The position numbers were made by a program, and so were the translations under genes. DNA of 64,000 bases from Trachythela sp. YZ-2020 (taxonomy: Eukaryota > Cnidaria > Anthozoa > Malacalcyonacea > Clavulariidae): positions 372,001 to 436,000 of the forward strand of contig JADLSH010000106.1 in assembly GCA_016169945.1 (NCBI GenBank). Reading direction: 5' to 3'. Positions within the stretch are counted from its first letter, which is position 1, and every line of letters starts with the position of its first letter. This document shows, piece after piece, positions 1 through 10,424 of this stretch. The notes under the pieces were generated by a model, which made no database searches, was not told where the DNA came from, and was given only the letters and a program-made list of their open reading frames with translations.

Positions 1-140
1 TTATTGATAGAGCGGAAACAGCCTATTTTATCATTTACTAATGTACTTAATGCAAAATTGCTAACACCAGTTGAGACCTCATCATGGTAACACCATGGGT
101 CTACGAAGTTGATACCTCATCCTTACGGTGACCGTCTCAG

Positions 141-946
141 AAGTATTTTAATATCACTATGAAAAATCAAATTATTAAATTCACTCTGTCGGTGGTATGA
201 TTGATTAGCAGCCTCGTTATTTGATCGGATAAGAATTTAAGAAATGACTTTGTTTTTTCATTACATAAAGTACAAATATTCTGAGCTACCAGCTTGTAAC
301 ACAAGCTTCTAACACGGACGCAGACGACGTCGCTGACGAATACACGCTAACGAAGGAGAAACACAATGAAGGGATGAAACACCAGAATTGGCTTTGTTAC
401 AATGCCGTTTAAATACATTTATGAATTACAATTATTTGAACAAATAATTACAATAATAATCCTTCAATAAATCCTAATATAAATTAGTAGAACGAAAAGG
501 TTTCATGGTTTCACACGTGTTCCGCAAGTTGCCAGGACACTACGTTTCATCAACACTTCGGAAAGCTACGAAAGCATCTAAAATTACCACGAAAGCTTGC
601 GATATTAATCGGGGGAGAATTTGACAGGATCCGGAAATTGATTTCATTAAACCAAGCGGTAACTACACGCAGATACGTTTTCTTTATAAGAGATGTCCAG
701 GCTACTTGCGGAACACATACCGATATATAAAAGCCGATGTTTAATCCCTTTAATTTTATTTCTACGTCACTCCCCTCACGGGCGCGCTAGCGCTCGAAGC
801 TTATTGCTCAGAATATTTGTACTTCATGGAAACTATTTCTTAAATTCTTGTCCGATCAAATGACGAGACGTCTAATTGATTAATCAAACCACCAATAGAA
901 GAAGTTCAAAAATTTGATATTCATAGTGATATTAAAGCACTTATAA
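141..946. mobile_element. Non-autonomous element with ~150-bp terminal inverted repeats
   Basis: Bases 141-297 are an imperfect inverted copy of 793-946, about three quarters identical by eye. For example, TTTAATATCACTATGA at 147-162 faces its exact complement at 921-936, and the arms stay alignable to ATTCTGAGC near the inner ends. The ~500 bp between the arms (298-792) has no reading frame of note. This is the layout of a MITE or foldback DNA transposon. No target duplication could be recognised, so the exact ends and superfamily are open. Confidence 0.55.
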
Positions 947-1402
947 GATGGCCTTCCATGCTTCATCACCTCGGACATAACTGTTATTGCAAAGACTATT
1001 AAATCATGTTCCACGATACAAAAATCTGTCATTTCCTGAGTTGGAAATTCATGATTCAAGAAAATACCTTTGACACTTTGAAAAGGATTCTCGGTAACGA
1101 TTTGAGCAATTTTCAGTACATGGGCACTTCTCACTTTATTGAGAATTGGAACTTAGGATTTTCCCATATCTATAATTTTCAACCACACCTATTCAATAAA
1201 TACGCCAAGCATGTTTAAGTACAAGTATAAGAACATTGATTATCAGCTAAATTTTCAAAATAATCAAACATCTTTAACTCATCTCCAAGAATACTTATAG
1301 TGATAAATCAAATATAAAAAATGGCTTGATTTGGACTCGCCTGTCAGAAGATAATTTTTATCAACTTCAGTCCAGAAAAAACAGCATGTAGCTACTTTAA
1401 CC

Positions 1403-2081
1403 ACATGTTTGCCACTAGCAACGCGTGTTATCTGCATGAAATATATTTTTTAAGAGACTTCAATTCTGCATCTATCTTTTATCAATATATTTTTCCACTG
1501 ATATATGGGTAAAAATGGGCGAGTAAACTTCATGTTGGTCTGTGTATGATAACTGAATGAAGTTGGCCAGTATAAAACACACAAAATCCTAAGCTTCGAT
1601 ATTTAAGTTACGGATTTAAAGACGACGGGTAAAAACAAAATGCTAAAACATAGCACAAATATCAAAGACTTTGTGCCTCTATTTTACTCACTTGATTTTG
1701 AACTGAAAGTCAAGTTATAAAGCAGTATTTTGGGAGGAATATTCATGCACAACTTGTATAGCATCATTATCGTTTTCGCTTATGAAGCGAAAATAGGAAA
1801 ATTAGCTAAATTGCGGGTATTAATTGGATTTTTGATACTTACAGTCTCCAACATTTCAGAGTGGCAAATTATTTGTTTGAATAGCTTATTAATCGATCTT
1901 GTCTAGCAGCGCCGTGAATTATTAATATGTATATGTAAGTGTTTAAACAAGTATCCAAAATAGCATTTAACCTGCACATGTTTGCCACTAGCAACGCTTG
2001 TTATCTGCATGAAATATATTTTTTAAGAGACTTCAATTCTGCATCTATCTTATATCAATATATCTTTCTACTGATATATGG
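1403..2081. repeat. 106-bp direct repeats flanking a ~470-bp segment
   Basis: Bases 1403-1508 and 1976-2081 are nearly identical direct repeats; both run from ACATGTTTGCCACTAGCAAC to CTGATATATGG with only a few substitutions. They bracket the interspersed repeat copy at 1512-1968. The arrangement could be a duplication created when that repeat moved, a recombination product, or a short LTR-like structure. No coding sequence lies inside. Confidence 0.6.
1512..1968 (+). repeat. Interspersed repeat family, copy 1
   Basis: This ~457-bp block starts at AATGGGCGAG and ends at AAATAGCATTT. It is closely matched by 6302-6754 in the same orientation, with shared stretches such as CTTCATGTTGGTCTG and TAACTGAATGAAGTTGGCC. 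It is non-coding, and the family is not recognised. Confidence 0.7.
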
Positions 2082-2089
2082 TTTGCTAT

Positions 2090-2980
2090 AGGTTCCAACA
2101 ATTGACCGCTGAAAAATAGCGGTTTCAGGTTTTCTGGTTTAGGTGGACCCTCCGGGGTTGGCAAAGGAAAAAATGCCTTTTCTGCTAGCATATCCGCTTT
2201 TCTATTATCGTTACCATATTACGATTCGGCATAAACATTTGAAATTTTGTCTCAATTCATTAATTTGGGATTTTATTTCGCTGCGGATATTGTCTTCGGA
2301 GGATTGAACGGCGAGGTTTTTGTTATGTGAGGGTTTATTAATAATTCGACCCAGTTATTCAACCTTGTTCATCTTGGCCGCCAAAAAATAGCGCGTGCTA
2401 GCTAATGCGAAACTAAAAAACTAATGCAGTCTGTACTAGTGTATACGTATAAGGTGCTTAATATAGTTCTACTAAATTGATGTCGAGAAACTAATGGATT
2501 TTTACAATGATTGTATTAACTATTCATGTTGTATATTTATAGTTTTGTGTACCATGCATATTTGTTGTTATAATTTGTTATGTACATCCATGTCCAACCC
2601 TATACCACAACATTAACAATTCCTTGGATATTATTTAATGTTTTTGTGCTCACCACTATATATTCAATTTATGCAAAGCAATAAATTGCGGTTAATGAAG
2701 TAATATGTTCAAGAAGATTCCATTTGCCCTAAGACCTTGCCAGTCTGTCAACACAATTAGTGCATGCACCAAATATAGCTCAGGGAAAGCTCAAACAATA
2801 CCTTGATAGAACAAGGCGTTTATTCCCGTGTCCTGTTAATAAATATAAAATATGATAAGAAATTGAACTTTGGCAACTTAGCATGTGAACAACTGATGCA
2901 AACTTGGGCCTAACCAATCAAAAGCTCTCCTAAAGATAGCTGTCACCATCGTGCATACAATGGTCCTCTTTGTATTAAAA
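2090..2980. other. Non-coding stretch, nothing recognised
   Basis: AT-rich sequence without a supportable reading frame, tRNA-like box or repeat shared with the rest of the window. Confidence 0.4.
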
Positions 2981-3163
2981 ACATTTGGGTACAGTTTATG
3001 TGTATGCCGCGCATTCGCAAGATTTCAGTCAGTGTGTAAACAATGCTAGTGAAATTTTTCAAAGTTTGTTTCAAGGTATCAAACCTTGTAACTCAAAAAA
3101 CACAAAAAAACCTAGCAAAACATGTAAAGATTACGTTGAGAGCGAAGGCTATAAGGCTTTTGT

Positions 3164-3655
3164 ATGGAAAGAATAACAAATCTTGGTTCGCACCTCAGCG
3201 GAAGACCATGTGGAATTTGCGCAATGTTACACAAGTTCAAGAGGATCGGTTACGCTGCGGTACAACCACCAATATCAGAGACAAATTGTCAAGTTGTGAA
3301 CAATATAGGTTTATTCCCTACACCAGAACGGCTGGCGTACCTTTCATATTCAGACTTCCATATGGAAATCACGCAATTTGAAGAGGACCGCTTGCATTGC
3401 GATGTAACCACCAGGCCTGGGTCAAATGGCCCAGTCAGGAACAATATGTTTTACCTACTCAAGAACGGCCGGCGTAGTTCTTCATCTCGGCACGAGATTG
3501 TTTCCCTCACATGTACAAGCTCCCTCTGTTCTGAACCTGGGAAATCGCTGTCGCTCTTAATCTTATTTCTGGGACCCCAAAACCGAGTGAGTTCGTTTCT
3601 TATTGTTATAACTATAGGTGTACTTTTCACGTGTTACAGTATGCTATTTATCTAG
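3164..3655 (+). other. Unassigned frame over a two-copy ~150-bp tandem repeat
   Basis: Bases 3209-3358 and 3361-3497 are diverged tandem copies; compare the GCAATGTTACACAAGTTCAAG region with CGCAATTTGAAGAGGACCG, and CCAGAACGGCTGGCGTA with CAAGAACGGCCGGCGTA. A 163-codon frame runs through both, but the translation resembles no family I know. Its composition is not clearly coding, and a shorter frame overlaps it. It is better treated as a repeat than as a gene. Confidence 0.35.
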
Positions 3656-3664
3656 ACTAGACTA

Positions 3665-4615
3665 AATGTTTTAATATGATCCTCTACATGCATGAATATA
3701 GCAATATACTCTTGTCTGGCTTAGCGCTATGAGTTTCAGGTTTAGCGTATTATTTATACTTATCTCACCTCGAATTTTTAGCTTTTAATATGATCCTATA
3801 TACCTGAATATATACTCTTGTCTGGTATAGTGCTATGAATCTCATGTTTAGTATGTTTAGTGCATTATGCTACTTATCTAAACTCGACTTTCTAGCTCTT
3901 AGCTTGTAATATGATCCAAGACCTGAATACATGATCCTATATACTCTTGCTTGGTATAGTGCTATACGAGTCTGATGTTTAGTATTTGGTATGTTTTATA
4001 GTGTATTACGCTATTTATCTCAACTCTAGCTTGACTAGCTTTCAATAGGATCCTATACCTGACTATATATACTCTTGTCTGGTATAGTGCTATGAGTCTC
4101 GTGTTTGACGTACTATGCTACTTATCGCAACTCAAATTTCTAGCTTTTAATATGATCCTATACATGAATGTACTAGTTGTCAGGTCTAGTGCTATGGGTC
4201 ACTGTTTAGCTTTTTCTGCGTTTTCTATGCTAATTATCTCAACCTGAATTATAACCTTTAATTTGCTCCTATACATGAATATACTCTTATCTGGTCTAGT
4301 GCTTATGAGTCCCATGTTTTAGGGTTTTAAGCTAGCTATCGCAACTTGAATTTATAGCTTTTAATATGATCCTATACATGAATATACTAATATTGTCTGG
4401 TATAGTGCTATGAGCCTCGTGCTTTGTGTATTGTGCTACCTATCTCAATTTTCATACCTACTAGTATGATCCGATACATGAATCTACTCTTGTCTGGTGT
4501 ATGGTGCTACAAGGCTCTACCTATCAAACTTCGAATTTAAAACCATTAATATGACCACTCTAATAGCTCTTGTCTGGTATATTGCTACGAGTGTCATTAG
4601 TCACAATGTGTCTAA
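3665..4615 (+). repeat. Tandem array, ~100-135 bp period, about nine units
   Basis: Units begin with TTTAATATGATCCTATACATG, or a close variant, at about 3669, 3783, 3904, 4040, 4144, 4256, 4359, 4459 and 4545. Each continues through ACTCTTGTCTGGTATAGTGCTATGAG and ends near CTCGAATTTCTAGC. Copies differ by substitutions and small indels, so the array is old. Short reading frames in its right part are accidents of the repeat. Confidence 0.85.
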
Positions 4616-6060
4616 AGCCAGAGGATGTGGCACAAATTGTATGCAACTGTCCTATCATGATGGTTCATGTCGACTCTAAACAATGTATTTCAAATATTTT
4701 CTTTTACTATAACTTTCTGTTACTGCATGCCACATACGTTCCAGCGCTTGAGTTTGCGTGACCGATATGAACATCAAAACATTTCCGTCCTTATAATTTC
4801 CTAATTCCCAGGAAATCTGTCAACAGCTACTTTGTATACTATCACACAATGACACAAACAACCCAGGCACTGTAAAATGTTACTGGATACTTTGGTATAG
4901 ATATTCATTGGTACATAAAATCCCCCCCCTTTCACCAAATTCCCCACCGCAGGGTACTTGTTTTCTTTCCGTTTTCTCGTTGTTAGTAAGACGAAGTAAA
5001 GCACGAAGTACAGATATGAATGAAACCTGGCGATGTTAATTCCTGAATTCCACGTCAATCCCTGATTTGCTGCATCATCGTTCCCAACTAAATTATGAAC
5101 TCTAGTGCATTTGTTGTATGATCTTTATTGTTCGCATTACTGCATGCATTGCGAGAATGAAATTAGTACTGGGGCTCAGCTAGTTTACAACGCAAAATTT
5201 TGTACTGTAGTTTAAACTTACAATCTTGGCGCTTGCATAATTTAAACTTGCAGGTTAAAAGTCATTAATGCAATCAATTCCATGCTTTTCGTCCGGACAC
5301 TGTCTATCATACTTGGCATGATGCTGTGTAATGTAGATGGCGATACTTCTTTGATTTGTAAAGATAGTGGAGCTATGTGGGGAAGCTGCTGGAGGTCTTG
5401 GCCCTACCCAGGTTTTTCTGTACTGCAGGTTTTTTCTGGCCTCCCTGATTATCCAGCCTTAGCATAAGTGTTGGCACCATGTGCACGGCATTCCAATATT
5501 AGCCCTCAGCTTTTCGATTTCCTTCTCGCACTTAGATACGCACGTTTCCTTTTGAGCATGGAGTAATAACTGATGAAAAATTACTTTCGAAATGGGTCTT
5601 CGTAAATAGCAACCAAGTACATAATTTATGTTCGCCGTTTGTTTCGGTTTTTACACATTTTATAATATACATGAAAGTCAGAATATATTGATGCATCAAA
5701 GGGCAAATATTGAAACAATTTAAAAACAATTTTAAAAATGGTACTTACTCAAGTTTATTGATTACTATATCAGCAGTAGCTACAATGTTCTTCTTTGCTG
5801 TAAAAATACTCAGCGTAAGATATAAGAAAGGTTCCCGTATTAAATATCAATCAACTCAGTTCAGCTAATATTCACCTTGGTGAACAAAATTGAAACTCGC
5901 TAGTCTTGAAGTTTAATCACTTAATATATATACTAGTCAATTTAGCAGGTGTTTTTCATAGCAATTAATTTCGTTTTAATTTACACTATATTTGACAGAT
6001 GTTCGCTAATCCTTTTAAACGCCGGTCTGGCCATCAAACATGCGTTTATCTTAGGTTTTT
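4616..6060. other. Non-coding stretch, nothing recognised
   Basis: Several frames of 60-85 codons occur on both strands but match no family, and none is supported by splice-like context. It contains a C-run at 4921-4928 and AT-rich sequence. Confidence 0.4.
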
Positions 6061-6084
6061 AAGGCGCTTATGGTTGCTGCCATA

Positions 6085-6245
6085 TGACTCATAGGTCTAC
6101 AGTACATTCTTTGTGGGAGGGAACCGGAGTACCGGGAGAAAACCCACTACATTCGGTCATGTCATGAGTCCGAAGGAGCATCGGGCCGACGATGTCAGAA
6201 GTGAAAGGCGCTCATGCTCTGACGACTGCGCCCCGAAGCCTCTTC
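6085..6245 (+). repeat. SINE-like conserved block
   Basis: The motif at 6112-6148 (GTGGGAGGGAACCGGAGTAC then CGGGAGAAAACCCAC) is a sequence that recurs in dispersed short repeats of many marine invertebrates. A second copy lies in reverse orientation at 38106-38140 inside the foldback element. It looks like a conserved central domain of a SINE-type repeat. Neither a tRNA-like head nor a tail could be defined here, so the borders are approximate. Confidence 0.45.
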
Positions 6246-6301
6246 TCTGGATAGTATGATTATGTTCATACTATGCTATGCTATTTGAAATAACTCAGGA
6301 T

Positions 6302-7060
6302 AAGAATGGGCGAGAAAACTTCATGTTGGTCTGTATATGATAACTGAATGAAGTTGGCCAGTATAAAACACACAAAATCCTAAGCTTTGATATTTAAGTT
6401 ACGAATTTAAAGCCGACGGGTAAAAACAAATTGCTAATACATGGCACAAATATCAAAGACTATTTTACACACTTGATTTCGAATTGAAACTCTAGGTATA
6501 AAGCAGTATTTTTGGGAGAATATTCATGGACGACTTGTAGAGCATCATTATTGTTTTCGCTTATGAGGCGTAAATTAGAAAATTAGCTAAATTGCAGGTA
6601 TTAATTGAATTTTTGACACTTACAGTCTCCAACAATTGAGAGTGGCAAATTAATTGTTTGAATAGCTTATTAATCGATCTTGTCTAGCAACGCCGTGAAT
6701 TATTAATATGTAGCCTATATGTAAGTGTTTAAACAAGTATTCAAAATAGCATTTCGTATATTTCATATGTATTAATTCGAAAGTTACAAAGCTTTGTGCC
6801 TCTATTTTTCTCACTTGATTTCGTTTTGAAACTCTTAGCTACAAGCAGTGTTTTGGGGGAAATTAATGCATGCACACAACTTTCCGAGTATCATTATTGA
6901 TTTCGATCATGAATGTAAAGAAGAAAATTAGCTAAGTTGCAGGTATTAATTGCATTTTTGACACTTATACAGTTTCCAACATTTCAGAGTGGCAAATTAA
7001 TAATTTGAACAACAGATAAACCGATAAATTCTAGCAGCCTGAAACGTCAATGTAGAATAT
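6302..7060 (+). repeat. Interspersed repeat family, copies 2 and 3
   Basis: Bases 6302-6754 match 1512-1968 closely. A more diverged third copy of the right part of the unit follows directly at about 6755-7060, sharing TTTGTGCCTCTATTTT, TGCAGGTATTAATTG and TTTCAGAGTGGCAAATTAAT. It is non-coding. The head-to-tail layout suggests local duplication of the repeat. Confidence 0.65.
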
Positions 7061-7544
7061 ATATGCGGCATGTAAGCTATTAAAAGAGTATTGAAAGTAT
7101 CCTTAACTATGATGCCTTTGCCAGTTAATAAAAAACGCTGGACAATAAATAAACACCTTAAACTAACAAGTAGCTTACCTACACAATCAATGATTCGAGC
7201 ATCAGTGTCATCAGGCGACCACCAAGGGCAATGCATGCACCGTCTTCCATTCAAGCATTGTATTATCGCAACATTTACTACAAAGAAAATATTCCGAAAT
7301 TCTATTCACATGTGGAATTGGAACAGTTCACATGTAAAAAGGCATTTTCACATGTCAAATTATATGTGAAATTTTCGTAAGGGTAATATTGAAGTAAAAA
7401 TCGATTCATTATTTTAAGAAAATATTTCTTAGTTTAAGAACAAAATCATTGACAAGAATCTTATTTCAAATTATTTGCCCCGTGGGCAAGTAAAATATTA
7501 TTTTCAAGAATACCTTCTAGAAAAAATTTACCCTGTTAAAGGGA

Positions 7545-8730
7545 GATCAAGGGTAATTTGGCTCAACTTTTGTCTATTGGGAATGAGGCTGACCTACCCG
7601 TTAGACCTTGTTCGAAAGAGCCCTTGGAGGACCCTGGAGGTTTGATTTAAGGAGGCAGGGCCGTAGCATGGCCATTTGACTGGGGGGTTGTAACGTCTAA
7701 TATTTACCGACGAACACGTGGTCGTGATCCCCCATAAAGTTATACACATAAGATATCCTCCGTTTATATAGCTTCATGTTTATTTTACACGTTAATATTA
7801 TATATTTATATATCGATGTTTTTACCGACAGCTCCGTACATTACCGACCCAGTACGCGTTTTACCGACCGTTAAAAAAATTAAAGTGCGTGAGGTGTTAC
7901 ACGCCCCACACCTCCGCACGCTACGCCCCTGTAAGGACTTTACACCCAAAGGACCTAGGGCCTGAGGAGCCCCGCTAAGCCAAAGTTACATCAGTGATTC
8001 AAGGTGCATTGGAGTTCAACGTGTTTTGTCTAAGAGTGTGGTCTTAACTGAGATAAGGTCAGGCAAAAATAAAGAACGGCCATTTAAATCAAGTCATACA
8101 ATATGTCCAAAATATTCCTTTTCATATATAAACTTCATTTAGGTATTATTATTACTATACCAATGGTGTTCGTGGAGTAAGTTGTCACTAACCAATACGT
8201 ACAGTTGTAATTCTCCCTAACCAAACAAATAATTTACTTTGACATGAAAGATGTTGGAAATTGAAGGTTAACCAGACTACATGTATCTGCCATTCTATCC
8301 ATGTCTCTTTTCAACACATTCAGGCACACGCTGTGTTTTCAATGGCAAAACACAATTGTTAGTAGCTACAGTACAGTATCTCTTCTTAACTATTAACTCA
8401 CAATGTACACTCAATGTAATTTTACCCTGATAATGGCAGTCAATATCAAGGGAAAAGTTGCCCATTGTAAGTGATACTTTCAAAGTCTTTGAGTATTTAA
8501 CAAAGACCATAAACATAAGATATCTAGGGTATTGACTAAGGTGCAGTTTTTATGGATGTGGGGCGGCCAGCAGGGCCAACTCGGTCTACCTCAATCAGGC
8601 ATTTGCTATTATTTCCTAATAATTTTCATTTTTGTTTGTTGAGAAATAAGCTGCCCAGCCTATGGAACATCTCCGCCAGGATTTGGGCAGAGTATTAATG
8701 CTGCTTTTAAATTAATGCTAGAATTACATG
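7545..8730. repeat. Diverged ~1.1-kb repeat, copy 1 (split by a hAT-like MITE)
   Basis: Apart from the MITE at 7656-7931, this stretch aligns along its length with 52000-53100. Anchors include TTTTGTCTATT, ATTCAAGGTGCATTGGAG, ATACCAATGGTGTT, TCTGCCATTCT, CAACACATTCAGGCACAC, AAGACCATAAACATAAGA and CCTCAATCAGGCATTTGCTATTATTTCC. A short minus-strand frame starting MVFVKYSKTLK (8516 downward) is partly conserved in the other copy. The repeat may therefore include a fragment of a duplicated gene, but no family is recognised. Confidence 0.7.
7656..7931. mobile_element. 276-bp hAT-like MITE with an imperfect 8-bp target duplication
   Basis: The ends are CAGGGCCGTAGCATG (7656-7670) and the complement of CAGGGGCGTAGCGTG (7917-7931). 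CAGGG-type ends with 8-bp duplications are typical of hAT transposons. Flanks are TAAGGAGG (7648-7655) and TAAGGACT (7932-7939), matching at six of eight positions. The related sequence near 52113-52125 reads straight through without the insert (TTAAGGAGGGATTTACACCC), which is an empty site. There is no transposase, so it is non-autonomous. Confidence 0.8.
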
Positions 8731-8894
8731 CTTGCAGTAACCCCTCGCCCAAGCTGAACATTGCCATGCACTACATTCCAAGACATTACTATTACTAAGC
8801 TTTTCCATCACAAAATCTGCCATGCAAAGGTTGTAAGGCGAGTCGGATATCTGCGTTCAAAACAAAATTTAGGCTTAGAAAACAGAATTGGATC

Positions 8895-9265
8895 CAGGAC
8901 CGGATTAACCACGTGGCAGATGCGGCATATGCCGCGGGCCTCGCGCTTTACTGTGCCACGCCCATTTTTACGAGAACACGCCCATTTTCTATTGGGACAC
9001 GCCCATTTTAGGTTCCTCGCGAATTTAGATGCCTTGCGAATTTAGGGGCCTCGCGAATTTAGGGACCTCGCGCATTTAGGGCCCCTAGGGTTGGCAGTTG
9101 GCCCCAGCGAAATTGCGGTGATTTGCGGATAAAATTTAAAACAATTATTTAACAATTTTGTGTGCCTTTGAATTCAAAGGTTTTCATAACGACGGGGGGG
9201 GGGGGGGTTGGGGGCCTCGCGCTGAAAATCTGCCACGGGCCTCGCGCGACCTTAATCCGGCCCTG
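8895..9265. mobile_element. hAT-like non-autonomous element
   Basis: The left end CAGGACCGGATTAAC (8895-8909) and the right end, read inward as CAGGGCCGGATTAAGG, form short inverted repeats of hAT type. Inside are three copies of CACGCCCATTTT and four of CTCGCGAATTTAGG-like repeats plus a run of 14 G. No matching 8-bp duplication flanks it (ATTGGATC against TCAGGCAG). Its right end abuts a Penelope-like copy exactly inside that copy's ribozyme. Confidence 0.6.
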
Positions 9266-10092
9266 TCAGGCAGTGACAAGTATCGAAAGAAATGACCGCT
9301 TATATGCTTCCTGCCGGAGCGTGGGGGTGTATGTGGGAGACAATGTGTGCATGCATGGCTTTGTTTGCGTTGTTTACGCGAAATTTGTTACGATGAAGAC
9401 ATCGTGAAATTATTTCAGTTCTTTGTTGAGTAAACAGTTCTTGTTTTTTTCTTTCAAAATATATACAATATTTTACTTCTAAACATAAATTGCATCGCCT
9501 TGATCCTCCCGTGTACGAAATAGAATGTTTTAAAATTTGCCAATTAATACTGAAATCCTTATTGTTTTCTTTCAATGTCCAAATATATTTCGAAAGTTCC
9601 GTGTCATTTGCATGCTTTTTATGCTGAAAAGATTTAGCGTGGTTGGCCAAACGCTCTTTGAATGTGGTTGCAGTCATGCCAATGTATTTTTGATCGTGTT
9701 TGTGTTGCTTACTGTGACTGTTGCTTTGTATACTATGTCTCTAGTCCTGCATTGTTTTAGAAGCGGGCAAATGGTGTTTTCTCTACAACTGCAGTTGGTA
9801 GTGTCCCTCTCCTGTGGCTTGTTATTCCTAGATATGCGTGCATTGTGTTTAGTGATTACTGACTTGACATTGTTCATGCAGCTGTAACTTACTTAACTGT
9901 ATTTCTGTTAAAAATTTTATGTAGCTTGTGGTGCGGTGGAAAATGTTTGTCAATTAGACTAAGGAAATTACGTCCAATGTTTGTGCTAACACTCTTGCTA
10001 AATGGTGGGTTGAACCAAATGATATTGCGTTGCCTATTCCTGCGTTGCTGTTGCGGTGTGTGCTGAGTGTAGGTAAGTTCATGATTAAAGCT
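9266..10092 (-). pseudogene. Penelope-like element, 3' fragment (GIY-YIG region)
   Basis: Read on the minus strand, this is the C-terminal third of the same Penelope-like polyprotein found at 10,425-12,613. It has a linker, then MNNVKSVITKH..., CSCRENTICP, RDIVYKATV and an endonuclease region with TFKERLANHAKSFQH and SKYIWTLKENNKDF. Two frames (9674-9877 and 9300-9677) are offset by a frameshift near 9675. Upstream of about 9885 only the nucleotide match to 11,830-12,030 remains. The copy is cut at 9266 inside its hammerhead motif by the hAT-like element. It is non-functional. Confidence 0.8.
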
Positions 10093-10362
10093 GCTTCACG
10101 GTGTCGTCATTGTAACAAATTTCGCGTGAACAACGCGAACAAAGCCATGCATGCACATATTGTCTCCCACATACACCCCTGCGTTCCGGCAGGAAGCATA
10201 TAAGCGGTCATTCCTGTCGATACTTATCACTGCATGATGATCTTTTACAGATGAAACAGCCTGTTGCAGACTAGTTTTGAGGTAAGCGAAAATCTATAAT
10301 TTGCTCTAACTATATGTTGTCGAGCACTCTTTGCGTTTCGTAGACCTAAACCTACACGTATA
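10093..10362 (+). repeat. Penelope-like pseudo-LTR, upstream copy
   Basis: Bases 10,105-10,362 repeat 12,511-12,768 in the same orientation with few differences, from GTCGTCATTGTAACAAATTT through to CGTAGACCTAAACCTACAC. Penelope-like elements are known for such partial-copy 'pseudo-LTRs' upstream of the main body. It includes the last codons of the polyprotein and a degenerate hammerhead ribozyme at 10,230-10,269. Confidence 0.75.
10230..10269 (+). ncRNA. Degenerate hammerhead ribozyme in the pseudo-LTR
   Basis: This has the same layout as the copy at 12,640: helix I CTGC (10,230-10,233) with GCAG (10,266-10,269), GAAA at 10,253-10,256, and a tiny ACA/TGT helix III. The core reads ATGATGA instead of CTGATGA, so the invariant first C is lost. 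It should be inactive or nearly so. Confidence 0.55.
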
Positions 10363-10424
10363 TTTGCACCCATATATCGGTTGTGCAATCTTGTTTACGT
10401 TATTCATTTCTATTTAGCTTCAAA

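Noticed and set aside
880..1218. Overlapping 84- and 70-codon ORFs on opposite strands
   Set aside because: They overlap the arm of an inverted repeat and have no family resemblance.
5282..5467. 61-codon ORF with a hydrophobic start resembling a signal peptide
   Set aside because: Too short, with no supporting splice sites, repeats or homology.
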